A DNA stretch of 64,000 bases from Begonia masoniana (taxonomy: Eukaryota; Streptophyta; Magnoliopsida; Cucurbitales; Begoniaceae). Positions 45,773 through 63,100 of this stretch are shown here, piece after piece. Location: the NCBI GenBank assembly GCA_022432975.1, contig CM039514.1, forward strand, positions 7,485,519-7,549,518, read 5' to 3'. The translations under genes and the position numbers were made by a program. Position 1 is the stretch's first letter; every line of letters starts with the position of its first letter. The notes under the pieces are model-generated. The model saw only the letters and a program-made list of their open reading frames with translations. It was not told where the DNA came from and made no database searches.

Positions 45773-48700
45773 TATTTGTATCTGTATGTTTGAGTGTGTG
45801 TGTTATCATTACCATAATTATGCATCAAACTTTAGAGGTCCATTCATTGACCTAAACTTCAACATGACCTAGAAAAAAGAAAAAGAGATCTAATTTGTTG
45901 ATTCTCTTAATAAAAGGGGAAGAAGGAAAAGACTTTTTAGCTTATGTATTCGCTGGTAAGCTCTTAGCATCCATAATGTTGTTCCATTATTTTAGTTGAT
46001 ATATGTACAATCACCTGGTCTCGCTACTGCTAGAGTCAAGTCTCATCTTTGGTGTGTGGTGTCTCCAGCTTACTGTTTTTATTTGATATATTCATATTAA
46101 AATGTTACTAACAGCTGGAGAAAGCATATGACAAAGTCATGATGGCACAATTGACAAATCGAAAGAAAGGTGTCACATTTGGCTCATTCAAGGTATGACC
46201 ACATAAATATGTTAATATGGTATGGGAAAGTGGCCAGTTGTAAATTTATTATGTCATTTGGACATTGTGCATAGCAGGCTTACACGCATACCTTTTGGCT
46301 TGCAATAAAATTGAATCTAATTCGAGGATTCTTCCTTTAAATTTTGACTGCTCCCTTGGTTTTATTTACAAGTTCTATCAAGTAATTATGTGTCAAAGTT
46401 TATCATCACTTTATAGTTCATTTAAAATTCAGGTTTCAAAAGACATCAAATATGCTGACAACCAGCCAATTGTACCATGGGGGCCAAGGTTTGTTTTTTG
46501 TCTCGCTGGAGTAACATTAAATGTCCTATGATGAATACTTCATGAGATTATTGATCTAGCTTATTTTAATTAGCAATTGGCTACATATGTTGGTTGGCTT
46601 CAATCATTTTATTTTGTGGAAACATGGCATGGGTTTTTAAAGGAGACCGAATGTAAAGTCTTTAGTTCTTCATTCTTAATGGTTAAAGAAGTGTGGTTGG
46701 AAATAAGAAAATATGTATAATGACGGTGACTAAGAAATTTAGTGGCAATTAAAGTGCCGTTCTGATTCCATGAAATGGATGGATAAAATATTTCATGTTT
46801 AAACCTAATCATTACTCTTGAATCATCTTGTTGTAAAATATTGATGGTGAACATGGTAAAAGAATACTTTCAACTTACAAAAAAAACTGATCTTTTCAAG
46901 TAAAAGCAATATTCTATGACTAATAACAGAATTTTTGCCACTTTGTTATTTTAATCTTGAATCATCTATTTGCAGCTGCGAATGGATTTTAATTTCTATT
47001 TTGAATTTAAAGATTACCAGAAACTCGAATTCGCAATTCTTGGATTTTTTTACTGTCCTCTCCATTTCAGCCACTTCATCATGTTTATCTATCAAGATGA
47101 CTCCGAATTGACTTTCTTCCCTTTTAGCAAATTCATACTTGGTGATTCGCGTACATATTCTGCATTTGTTTTCGCCCTTTTTTTGAATTCTAATATATTT
47201 TCAGGTTTGCTAAATCAAGTGCAAGAGATATGCAAATTAACATGGCAATATCTGCAGTATTTGTAAGCAGAGAACACTAGTAGCATTTGGCCAATGTTTA
47301 GTTAATACACTTGTTGTTAACGTTTTGGTTTTTTTATTCTCCAGACTGCTTGGGTTTTGATAAAGCGCAATGCTGAATATAAACCTCTACAATTTTTAGC
47401 TTTTGCTTTTGTTTACCGGCTTTTTGAGAAGTTGAAAGCCTCTGAACCACCTCCAACATATACAGTGAGCAAACTGAAACCTTTCATTTATTTATTTTAA
47501 CCTTTTCGGATAAAGAGAAAGACTGTTGAATAATTGTTTAACCCTTTATAAATTAGCTGTTCCTGTAGAAGCATTACGTATTCAAGGTAACGTGAATTGC
47601 AGGAAGAAGGCGAAGATTCAGGGAGAGGTATACGAATGGGGAAACGGCTGCTTCGATCTCTCGCCCTAGTATTTGGATGCATAGCTGTTTCATCTCTGGT
47701 ACAAAAACTTCTCTTAAAGTTATTAACAAATGTCTTTTTTTCCCCATCTTTATGCTTCAAATTGTTATAATAACCTGAAACCGTGAGATTGTGGGAAGAT
47801 GATTCTTGATTTGCCGATCCTGTTCAAAGTCAAAGTTGTTTGAAATTAATCTTGTCTTTGCATATAATTATTTTTTGACTGCATTAGATTTAGTCAACCA
47901 TGTCATTATAAAAAATTACATTTGTAAATCTATATTCATTCAGTTCTTATTTTGAGAGCTTTAGTTTTAGCATCCTCTGAAAAGAGAACCCCCGTTAGCA
48001 AATCACGTGAAATATGATGATCCAGGACTGACATGGTATTAACCAGCCAGCAAACCTGGCTAATCAATAATCTTTTTTTCTCTCACACGCAATACGCGCA
48101 CATGCGCGCACACACCCTCTCTCCCCTGTTTTTTCGACTTACATGGTCGCTCATTTGCAGGCATACACTGGTATTTTGAATCTTATCGAGTTTTTAGGTA
48201 GCTACATTCCGTCTATCCTATATAATAACCAGGTACCTCTTCTGGCTTAATAGATAAGTCTATGCAATTTCTCTGGTTTCATTTGATGTGTTTCATTGGT
48301 TTTTACCCTCTGACTAAATCCAATTTATGAACTTTTTGTTAAATTAACTCTGAACAATAACAATAAGTAAAAGCTGCTGTTAGTTTGAAATGTTGTTTGT
48401 AAGCTTGAAAAGTGTATCTAGTACTTCTCGGCTGACACCAACTCGCATAATTGATCGAATACTTTTATAGTTGTACATGACTCATTTCAATATAATTTGA
48501 AGATTGGTAAGCATAGATGTACTCTTTATTTTTTGTGTCATGCAAGATTGATCGTGCTAGTAACAATATAACGATTTGACATCCCGAGCCTTGATATTGC
48601 GACCATGCCGTTAAATTAACTGAATAGATCAAATTAGTCATAGTAGAAAAATATATTGTAAACTAGAACTGTTGGATATTAAGATTGACCATAATATTGT

Positions 48701-48799
48701 ATAAATAACTAGTTTTTTTTTTTTTTTAATTTGCAGGAATTATTAATCACTAGTTCATCTGCAGCTGTGCTTTATATAATGGCTTCTTTTTACAGATGA
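44902..48799 (+). CDS. CPP1: CPP1-like chaperone of protochlorophyllide oxidoreductase (DUF3353)
   Basis: In Arabidopsis CPP1 is a J-like chloroplast membrane protein that stabilises POR, the light-dependent chlorophyll-synthesis enzyme. Eleven exons can be joined: 44902-45008, 45075-45126, 45454-45528, 45623-45727, 46115-46192, 46433-46488, 47205-47262, 47345-47464, 47603-47698, 48161-48232, 48737-48799 (about 293 residues). The N-terminus is Ser/Asn-rich, like a plastid transit peptide. The J-like domain (LNPYEVLGVSPIEGFDVIK onward to LEKAYDKVMMAQL) lacks the HPD motif. VSKDIKYADNQPIVPWGP follows, then three to four hydrophobic segments and a C-terminus ending MASFYR. Only the exon 3 acceptor is uncertain: the obvious TAATAG site shifts the frame, so I use AAAAAG|G (45453). 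Confidence 0.9.
45739..45769. repeat. (CT)n microsatellite
   Basis: About fifteen CT units just inside the fourth intron of the CPP1-like gene, 11 bp after the donor. Confidence 0.95.
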
Positions 48800-53716
<4,917 letters not shown>

Positions 53717-54660
53717 GCCTCTGATATCGAGCAGGAGTCAATAAGTTCAGGCAAAGGGTTGATTGAGAAGAGATCTTGGCTTTGGTGCATTTGGGTTCAG
53801 CTTGAAATAATGTTGAATTTGGAGATGTCGAACTGGAAGCCAGTTATGACGAAGCATGTTCATTTATGTGTCCTGTAATTTGGAGAAATGCTTGTGATGG
53901 GAGATATGGTTGTTTCTGCTCTGTCCTTTCTATTTCCCTGTTGAACTTTTGGCAAAAAGATTGTTAGAATTTTAAAGTATGTTCATTTGTAAGAGGAACT
54001 CATTGATTTTGAGGCTTGTTTTTGCAGGGAGAGATGACATTTCTTGTTTTTTAACTTCATATTTAATTCTTTCTATTAAAATCTTTGTAATTTTAATTTC
54101 ATTTTTTATTTGTCTATAGAGAGTTTTTATCGATAGTTCAATACATTCCTCGGAACTCACGGTAATTTCTTATGAGTAATGCTACATTTATTATCTATTT
54201 TTATTTTTCTATTCTTATTTGTCTACAGAGAGTTTGTAACGTGACAATTATTGATTTGATAATTAATTAATTATTTTAATTATTTGTGATATATCACATT
54301 AATTGTATCATAAGCACATTCTGACCAGAAACATGATGCCTGATTTGAGAAAATGATGTTCTTGGATTAGAATGTAGGCTAATTATCAAGATCCATCGAT
54401 GATGTTTGAGTATTCATTTTCTAGATTGCCAAACACATTTTTTCATCAATTTTTCGGAGACATTATGGAGGAAGACGGATGAACAAAAACAAATTTGGGA
54501 GTTTCAAATCGTTTGTCGGTTCATTCTGATTCAAAAACATAATCATATGGTAGGTGCAGTCATGTTTGGTTCAATTTCGATCTGGAACTTAATCTTAATC
54601 TAACGTTTCATATGATCTGAAAATGAAACTGAATAAGCGAATAGTACTATTTTAAAATTA
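53717..54660. other. Intergenic, no gene seen
   Basis: CDC5 3' flank, AT-rich. Contains one copy of a direct repeat (54347-54460) found again at 58854-58955. Confidence 0.6.
54347..54460 (+). repeat. Direct repeat flanking the second MULE, left copy
   Basis: GAGAAAATGATGTTCTTGGA through GATTGCCAAACAC and CATCAATTTT matches 58854-58955 with small differences. Copies lie on both sides of the MULE. Confidence 0.75.
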
Positions 54661-55439
54661 AAAAAAAAAAAGATTAAGTGCAAAAAAAAGCTTCAACTAT
54701 CAGAAAAGTGCAAAAAACAGCTTCAACTATGAAAAATGCAAAATAAAACTCTGCGGATAACCGCTGACCCCCCGCAGAGGGTGCAGCGGTTACCTTCCCC
54801 ATTGAGACAGGTACCTGCCTCACGCGGGGGGTCATGCGGGTAACCGCCGGGGGAGTACCCGCATCATTTGAGGCGGTTAATCGCGTTTAGAACAACGTCA
54901 CCCTCCTCGCAATTTTTAAACCCTAAAATCCTGGCAGCTCTGTTATCCGTCGAAACCATTTCCTCGCCGCCGAAGCTCGCCCAACTCTGACCCCCACTAC
55001 GTCCAACTCGTCCTACTACGCCCAACTCCGACGCCCATTACGCCCACCTCGTCCAAAATTCAAGCTCCCCAAATCGTCAGAAATCCGAGCGCCCCAAATC
55101 GACGAAATCAGACCGGATTTTGTCAAAACCGACCCCAAATTCATCAAAACCGACCCATCAAAATCATGCCAAAATCATCATATTTTCGCCGAAATCGCCA
55201 CAACCGACCGATTTTCGCCCACATTTTTCAAAAGTCTGAGAGTGAATTTTGGAAAATCCCACAAATCCGAGCCTAAACCCCAAAAAAAAGAAGAAAATCG
55301 CCCAAACTGACCCGAAAATGCACCCCCAAACTTTTGTTGGTTGAAAGGTTTCCTGGACGACAAACCGGGAGTAGGAGCCGCAGCCGTCGTCGATGGAATT
55401 TTGAAATCGGGAGTGTGAGGAGCAATTCGAGCGGGATAC

Positions 55440-55735
55440 GTCAAACCGCTAGATTATTTATGGAAAGACTGCCAACTTTAGCGGTTGGGAGTTATTGGAG
55501 ATCAAAGAGATATTTGACAACATCTCCTTGCACGGGGTGTACGACATGCAAGGAGATAGCTGTGACAGAGTGGTTCGCCTATTTTATGCAGACTTGGTTG
55601 TTTCAGGAAGTACGGGGCGTGGAGTCGTACTTATTCGGTACGGATATTATTGTCTCTGCCAGCGTCATCGACGAATTAATCGGATTTTACGAAGAAGACG
55701 CAGGGAAATATTATCATTCTTCTCGATAGTGTGAT
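55440..55735 (+). pseudogene. Fragment of a putative plant transposon protein
   Basis: Two overlapping frames together give a stretch like LLEIKEIFDNISLHGVYDMQ, then CDRVVRLFYADLVVSGSTGRGVVLI, then GTDIIVSASVIDELIGFYEE. The frame shifts near 55627. The VVR-FYA-L and V-VSA--I-ELIGF pattern is typical of the plant-transposon-associated ORF found beside MURA genes. The start is lost in degenerate Pro-rich sequence (54900-55330). Function unknown. Confidence 0.5.
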
Positions 55736-55794
55736 TTTGCTCGGACTATAGAGGGAATTGAGTTCATAAGGCAAATCCATTCAAATTCAAACAT

Positions 55795-56020
55795 TGCAGG
55801 CTTTGTGAAGCCAATATCGAATGCCTTGAACATCAAGGCTCGGGTTGTTCTGATGGAGGACAACACCACCACCGAGAACGCTGACGCCACTGCCACCGAG
55901 GACGCCATCACCACCTTTACTGCATCGCCATTGCACCCCCACGAGACTAGTATGTCGGAGCAGATGCTTAATAGGATAAATAACTATTTTGCCCAGATGA
56001 ACCGGAGGTTGGACATGTGA
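55795..56020 (+). pseudogene. 3' end of the MULE-associated ORF
   Basis: Reads KPISNALNIKARVVLMED, a Thr/Ala-rich acidic stretch, then MSEQMLNRINNYFAQMNRRL and a stop at 56018-56020. It corresponds to the SRVVPMDE and RLQTW parts at 9110-9547 in the large MULE but lacks its Gln-rich expansion. Confidence 0.5.
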
Positions 56021-56066
56021 GATCAGAGGTGGGAGATCATGCAGGAGAGGCAGGATCTTATGAGAT

Positions 56067-57806
56067 TACCCGGATTTGATCTATATATTTTTGATGTGTA
56101 CGACCAGTCTAGTTTGTACTCTTCGTCGCCATCACCTTCGTTTAGTGTTCGGGCTATGCACCTTGCTCTTTTGGCAATATCATGCGTAATGTTGACAGTG
56201 AAATCTTTCCTGACTGTCTCGATGATGGAAGGGATAGCCCATGTTAGCTTAAATGCGTTTAAGCTTTAAGTAACTATATTTTTGATGATTATGTTTAATC
56301 TGGATAAATATGATTAACATGATATTGGTGGACTGTTGATTAAGTTTAATCTGATGAGTATGAATAATATGAAATTTACGAACTGGATAATTGGTTTATT
56401 ATGTTTATTGCATTTATCTGGAAATGCCCTTTGAAAAGGGTATTATGTTTTCTGACGACTTTTTGGCTAAGTGTTAATAGTTAGTCAGAATCAATCGTTC
56501 ACGGTTAAGACGAAATCAGTTATCCAAAGTTAAAGTGTGAGAATCAATCGCCCAAAGTATCACGTGGAAATCAGGTGACTTCAGTCAGAATTATTCGTCT
56601 AGAGTAGTCTGTCGAAATCAATCGTCCACGTTCAAAGGAAAGACACAGTCGTTCACGTTCAAAGGAAAGACGCAGTCGTCCACGCTAACAGCAGACGCAG
56701 TCATCCACGCTAACAGCAGACGCAATCGTCCATACTTATTCGTCCAAAGACTTAGCGCCAGAGACTTTAAAAACCACGAGCGATAGTGACACCAGAATTC
56801 AAACGACTATTTTTCTGTGTACGGACTACTCACAACGGTCATATTTTTGAAAGCAGATTACAGACGCGAAGCCGAATATAGACAGAGTATAAATAGAAGA
56901 ATAAAGCTTAGAAGAACAACTTTTGCCGAAATTCTATCTGAACCCTAATACGCAAAAGCTGTGTAATACTCTGTTATTTTTTCCTACACCCCTCTGCTCT
57001 TAAACTTAAGATTTATATCTTTGAGAGAGTGTAGCTTGTTGCAAACAGTATTCATCTTGTAAAAGCTGTAAGGAAGTGATTGACGCCCGTGAAGATCAAT
57101 CAAAGTGTAAAAGGCAGTAGATCGACGCCCATGAAGTTCGATCTAGTTTTTCTCTAGAGAAGGAGAAAGGAATCTTCAAGGGGGAGCCTTGGAGCGTGGA
57201 CGTAGGCAGTTTGGCCGAACCACGTTAAAAACTATGGTGTCATTTTCTCTCTATCTCTTACTTTAGCTTGCTTGTTTATTTGTTATAAACTTAGAGATTG
57301 CATACAAAAAGAGAAAACAATTAGGTTAAGAAATTAATTTAAAAAGTCTAATTCACCCCCTTCTTAGACAATAACGGTCCTACAGCCCACATAGGTTGAC
57401 TTTTAAATCTATCAAGATAATGAGTTGTAAGATTTTTTGCTCTAGCATTTCGATTCTCAACTACCCTCGCACATCCGTCTGCGCATCTAGCTGTCAGTCA
57501 CTTATTGTCACTTTGGACAAATGTGATGTCGAAACCCTCTTTCAAAGAATATAGTTCTATTTCATTTTTAATTTATTTTATATAACTATATGTTCTTCCC
57601 AAACAAAAATCCTTTGGGTTTTCTTTACATACCGGTAAGCTTTCCACCTCATCAACGTCCGATTCGATCGGTGTTCGCAGCTCCTCGTCTAGAGTTACAG
57701 ATGTCGAATACGCCTCAATTTCTTCATTATTAGTATGCGAATTCCAATCCATATCGATATCAAAATTTGTTTGCTCATTTAAATCGATAAATCTTCTTGG
57801 ATTCAT
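56067..57806 (-). pseudogene. mudrA: MURA transposase N-terminal fragment, interrupted by a solo LTR
   Basis: Starts at 57806 (MNPRRFIDLNEQTNFDIDMD) and matches the N-terminal third of the MURA in the large MULE (LDEELRTPIESDVDEVESLP). It has a stop at 57573, an internal deletion (DGCARVVENR, missing about 50 residues of the family sequence) and further stops. After the LTR it resumes with IPSIIETVRKDFTVNI and ends at YRSNPGN, where the catalytic half is deleted. Confidence 0.8.
56242..57384. mobile_element. Solo LTR (probably Copia) with target-site duplication GCCCA
   Basis: 1,143 bp, starting TGTTAGCTTAAATG and ending TAACGGTCCTACA, between exact GCCCA copies (56237-56241 and 57385-57389). 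The near-terminal AATTCACCCCCTTCTTAGAC is typical of plant Copia LTRs in plus orientation. It also contains repeated CGTCCACGCTAACAGCAGAC-like units near 56640-56740. Confidence 0.88.
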
Positions 57807-58555
57807 TGTCTACAAAAATAAATAAATAATAATTTTGAAATAATAAATTTGTAAATAGTAGCAAAATAATTAAAGGTGAAATACACATATTAATAATTAC
57901 TATAAAAAAATATACTGTAAATAATTACTATAATAAATAATTCAAAAATAATGAAATATACATTAATATTCATAATTACTAATCCTAATAAATATTTCAT
58001 AAACAGTAAAATAATTATAATTAATTAATTAATGATTACTATAATAAATAATTCAGAAATAATAAAATCATAAATAACAGTAAAATAATATTTAATGGAA
58101 TATACATTAATATTCATAAACAATACCTTTGGAATAAATCTGTCGAACTAATAGAAGAGGAGAAGAAGAAAAACTAATAGGAAAGAGTGGAGAGGGAAGT
58201 TGGCTGTGAAAAACAAGAGGAGGAGGGAGCGTGCTTAAATAGGCACTACAACGGTTGACCGCATTCATAGAACGATCGACCGTTCTGAGGTTCTTTTCAG
58301 ACATTATTCGCCCACAGTATACCCGTGCTGCGAATATTTCAGAGAGTTCACGTGCTCGGCGGGGGACCGCGCGCAGGGGGGTCAGCGGGTACCCGCGCAC
58401 GGGGGTACCCGTCTCAATGGGCCGGGTAACCGCTGCACCCTTTGCGGGAGGTCAACGGTTATCTGTAGAGTTTTATTTTGCACTTTCCATAATTGAAGCT
58501 TTTTTTGTACTTTTCGGATAGTTGAAGTTTTTTTTTGCATTTAATAAAAAAAAAA

Positions 58556-59039
58556 ACAAATACTAGTAAAATGACATGAATTTAAGGTTGATTTTGGACG
58601 TTGAGGTTTGAGTTTGAGCAAATCATTGTTTATTTATTTTTTAATAGAATTTGAGTTGGATTTTATGACTCGCTATTCAGTTTGGCTTTAACATTTGTTT
58701 TTTTTCCTAATATCGTAAATCTAATCGTGGTCCACGGTTGTTTGACGTCAAGAACCAGTTAAGGTTCCTATAAGGTGGGAAACTCGTTGAGTTTGGATCT
58801 GAGTCCAGTTTTTTCGGTTTATTTCTGACCACCCTAGTGATATGTTCTCATCCGAGAAAATGATATTGTTGGATAAAAATCTATGCTAATTGTCAAGATT
58901 CATGATGTTTGAATTTTCTAGGTTGCCAAACACTTTTTTTCCCATCAATTTTGAGGAGAGAGATGAGTTTGAAATGATTTATCAGACTATATTATTTACT
59001 TAAAAATTATAGGGTAAAAACTATTTTAACCCCAAAATT
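58556..59039. other. Intergenic, no gene seen
   Basis: AT-rich sequence holding the right copy of the direct repeat (58854-58955). No coding sequence seen. Confidence 0.6.
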
Positions 59040-59304
59040 ATGATTTTTTTTTTAAACATCCTTAAACTAACAACCCTAACAAATTCAATATTTAACCATC
59101 ATAAACCTAACAATTTAACCTATCGCGGCCTCCCAATCACCCCATGTTCTGCATTTTTTGCCTAGAACGGAGGGTCGATTTAAAACAAATAACCCATCGT
59201 TCGGTCGGGGGGTCCGTTCCACGTGCGGTGCACGTGGAACAAGGGACCGATTTAAAAATAACAGCTCCCCATTTTGTAGGGGGATCGTTGTAGGGGGTGG
59301 AGGC
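59040..59304 (+). mobile_element. MULE/MITE end fragment interrupted by a gypsy insertion
   Basis: TTAACCCCAAAATTATG, CTAACAAATTCAATATTTAACC and GAACGGAGGGTCGATTTAAAA resemble the arms of the element at 2575-3570, with a palindrome CCACGTGCGGTGCACGTGG near 59219-59237. The fourth gypsy element begins at 59305; the other end of this element must lie beyond the window. Confidence 0.55.
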
Positions 59305-60087
59305 TGTCACGCCCCAATTTACACTAAACTCTGGGCTCGGGTCAAGGCCCGAAAGAGGAGAGGCGAGGCTTCTCCAAAATGGGCTAAGTGTGAGAAGACA
59401 CTGCCTACTTGATGGACTTTCTTGGAGGGAGCCCACTACTGAAGCAGCTTGTTGATTTGGAATCGCGAGCAGCGAACAGAAGCAGCGATCTGGAGCTGCG
59501 AAACAGACGCGGCGAGCGGGGGCGAACGAGGGGGCGCGACGTTTCACGGTTCGCGGCGCTCGCCTGGCCGTCGCGATCTGGAACGCCAGGGGCCGCGCCG
59601 CCTGGTGCGAAGGGGCGCGACGCTTTGTGTGAAGCGTTACGAGCCCGAAGCGCCGACGATCGAGATTCGGCCCGAGCTGGGTGAACCAGTCGGCCGAGAG
59701 TTGCAGCGACGGGGCGCGATGCACAGACAAAAAACCAGAGGCATGCTTGTAATTAATTATTGATGCGTTTGATTTATGTCTGGTGGCCGAGCCACTTATG
59801 TGTATATATTTGAGCCTCTAGACACCAGAACGAAGACAAGCAAGGGTGTTTGGTCTTGAGTTCATTGTGGTGATCATTGAGCGGATTTGTTCCTTGTCTT
59901 TTATATTCGGAATATAATTGAAGGTTGGGAGTGTTTTTCCCGTAAACGTATTGTCTCTTTGTTCATCTTTCATTATTTGCTATTTCGTGTGTATTTTGGC
60001 GAAATTATTGGGAGGTTGGCTAAGTCGAGGACTTAGCACCGTGCACTCCACCAATCAAATTTCAAGTGAGAATTTGGGGGTGTAACA
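59305..60087 (+). repeat. 5' LTR of the fourth gypsy element, with a GC-rich core
   Basis: 783 bp, TGTCACGCCCCAATT to GGGGGTGTAACA. The stretch 59460-59720 is very GC-rich (GCGGCGAGCGGGGGCGAACG) and clearly unlike its surroundings. TATATATT at 59813 is the likely TATA box. A 197-codon antisense frame across the core reflects base composition, not a gene. Confidence 0.88.
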
Positions 60088-60089
60088 TT

Positions 60090-60102
60090 TGGTATCAGAG
60101 CT
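60090..60102 (+). other. Primer binding site (initiator tRNA-Met)
   Basis: TGGTATCAGAGCT begins just after the LTR. Confidence 0.85.
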
Positions 60103-60118
60103 GAGGCTCGTTTCAACC

Positions 60119-63100
60119 ATGGAAGGAAGCATTCAAGATCAATTGAATTTGATTATCGAGAGGATGACTCGATTGGAGGCTTTCACGGGTGTGTCCATGG
60201 CGACTCAAGAAGACAAACCACTACTAGTAGATCTTCGCAACTTGAGAAAGGAAATGGGAGATTTCCAAGCATCAACCGGGGCGGATAATCTAGCAATCGA
60301 GCAACATGTGGCGGAGACCATCGATCGGATCGATAAGGAGTTGGCTCGGCTTGGTAGAGATGCGGTTGGAGGATCATCAAGGAGGTTACAAACTCCTACA
60401 TTGCCATGCAAGGTACCGGAACCTAAACCTTACAATGGTAATCGAGATGCCAAGGAATTGGAGAATTTCCTATGGGATATGAAACAATATTTTGTGGCTT
60501 CAAGCGTTGAGGAAGTAAGCCAAGTCATGGTGGCTTCTATGTACTTGGGAGGAGACGCTAAACTTTGGTGGAGACAACACCAATCAAAGGGGCCGATCAT
60601 CAACACTTTCGAGGTATTGGAAAGGGAGTTGAGGGAGCGGTTCTTACCACAAAATTCTGCTTGGGCATCCAAAGAAGCCTTAAGGAAGTTGAGGCAAACG
60701 GGTTCTATAAGAGATTATGTACGTGACTTTAGTTCTCTTCTACTTAACCTTGACAACATGCACGAAGATGATAAGCTATTCAATTTTATGACGGGCTTGC
60801 AACCATGGGCTCAAGCCGAGCTTAGGAGACATGGAGTTCGTGATGTGTTTTCGGCCATTTCTATAGCCGAAGGACTTGTTGATTACAAAGCCACTTCTTT
60901 TTCGGAGAAGAAGAAAACCAAGGATGACAAGAAGGGCAATAAGCAATATGGTGGCAAGGACAAAGGTAAATCATTTGGTGGAGGGTTCAAATCCAAGGGG
61001 AGTGATCAACCCCAAAAGAAGAAGTCTTCCGGATGCTTTATTTGTGATGGCAACCATTATGCAAGAGATTGTCCAAACAAAGGATCGGTTTCATCGGTTC
61101 GAGTCAAGGAGGATGCTTTCGAGGAGGAGAGCAAACCGAGGGTTAATCCGATTCAACTTGTCAATGCTTTGTCAAGTAAGGAAGGGGTAACTCCTAAATT
61201 GGGACTAATGTATGTGGAGGTCTCTATTCGTGGCAAGAAGATCCGTGCCATGCTAGACACGGGTGCCACAAACAATTTTCTTTCAAGCAAGAAGGCCGAG
61301 GAGCTTGGCTTGGAGATTAGCAAGAGTGCTAGCATGATTAAAGCCGTTAATTCGGATGTTCAACCAATCAAGGGCACAACCGAGCCTTTGATGAAGGTTG
61401 GAGAGTGGCAAGGGGCTTGTCCACTCATGGTGGTACCATTGGATGATTTCGAGCTTATTTTAGGGCTCGAGTTCTTTAGGCTTGCCAAAGCCACGGTTAT
61501 GCCACATCTTGGAGGTATGTTGATTCAAGATGATTCATGTCCTTGTCTTGTGAAGAGTGAGACTCGAGGAGGAGGCCGCTCTATGTTATCTTCTCTACAA
61601 GTGAAGGCGGGCCTCAAGAGGGGAGAAACCACCTTTCTAGCGACACTAAGGGAGGTCAAAGAAGACAACGTGAAAAAGGTACCAAATTCGGTTCTTGATG
61701 TATTGGAGGAATATGTCGATGTGATGCCAACCGAATTGCCTAGGAGGCTTCCACCTAGGAGGAATGTGGATCACAAAATTGAGCTTGTTCCGGGTGCGGT
61801 TCCACCGGCTCAAGCACCTTATAGAATGGCACCGCCGGAGTTAGCGGAGCTAAGGAAGCAACTTGATGACTTACTTGATTCGGGTCTCATTCAACCTTCT
61901 AAAGCACCATATGGAGCACCGGTTCTTTTTCAAAGGAAGAAGGATGGCACGTTGAGAATGTGTGTGGACTATCGTGCTCTTAACAAGGTGACTGTGAAAA
62001 ACAAGTATCCTATACCGAATGCAAGCGATCTTTTTGACCGATTGGCACAAGCTTCTTACTTCACAAAACTTGATCTTCGATCGGGCTATTGGCAAGTTCG
62101 GGTTGCCAAGGGCGATGAGGCCAAGACCGCTATGGTTTTGAGGTATGGTTCATTTGAATTCTTAGTTATGCCATTCGGCTTAACTAACGCACCGGCAACT
62201 TTTTGCAATTTGATGACCGAGGTGCTCTATGATTATTTGGACCGATTTGTGGTAGTATACTTGGATGACATCGTAGTGTATAGCAAGACACTAGATGAGC
62301 ATGTGCGGCACTTGAGGGAAGTACTTGGAAAATTGAGGCAATATTCCTTGTATGTGAAAAAGGAGAAATGTGAATTTGCATCGGAGGAGATAAACTTTCT
62401 TGGTCACTACATCAAGAAAGGGACAATTCGCATGGATGGGAGGAAGATTGAAGCCATCAATACTTGGGAGACACCAACCAAAGTGGCCGAGCTTAGGTCA
62501 TTTTTGGGGCTAGCCAATTACTACCGAAGGTTTATTGAGGAGTACTCAAGAATAGTAAGTCCACTCACGGATTTGCTAAGGAAGAATCACTCTTGGTTAT
62601 GGACGGATGCATGCCAAGAAGCATTTGAGAAGCTCAAGAAAAAGGTGACTTCCGAACCGGTTCTTAGATTGCCAATCTTTGAGGCACCTTTTGAGGTATT
62701 CACGGATGCCTCGGATCGAGCCATTGGAGGGGTCCTTACACAAGAGGGCCATCCTATTGCCTATGAGAGCCGAAAGCTTAAAGGAGCGGAGGAGCGCTAC
62801 TCGGCACATGAGAAGGAAATGGTTGCGGTGATACATTGTTTGTTGACATGGCGGCATTATCTTTTGGGTGCAAAGTTTGTGGTGGTCACCGATAATGTGG
62901 CTAACACATACTTTCGTTCTCAAAAGAAACTATCTCCTAAGCAAGCAAGGTGGCAAGAGTTTCTAGCCGAGTTTGACTTTACATGGATTCATAAGGCGGG
63001 CACCGAGAATAAAGTGGCCGATGCACTTAGTAGAAAGACATGCGTGGAGCTTGTTTCATCTATTACGGAGGTACACTCTAATTTCTTGGAAGAAATCAAA

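Larger units (their letters stand above)
54661..58555. mobile_element. Second Mutator-like element, decayed
   Basis: The left end (A run, AAGTGCAAAAAA-AGCTTCAACTAT, then GCAAAATAAAACTCTGCGGATAACCG) is an inverted copy of the right end (58440-58555). Subterminal parts are rich in GCGGTTACC/GGTAACCGC blocks. The interior has remnants of the MULE-associated ORF (plus strand) and of MURA (minus strand), so it is related to the large MULE but with different end sequences. A solo LTR (56242-57384) lies within the MURA part. Target-site duplication was not resolved, and the MURA 3' half is deleted. Confidence 0.78.

Noticed and set aside
59137..59730. 197-codon minus-strand frame
   Set aside because: Lies over the GC-rich LTR core and the MULE-end fragment; a long frame is expected there from base composition.
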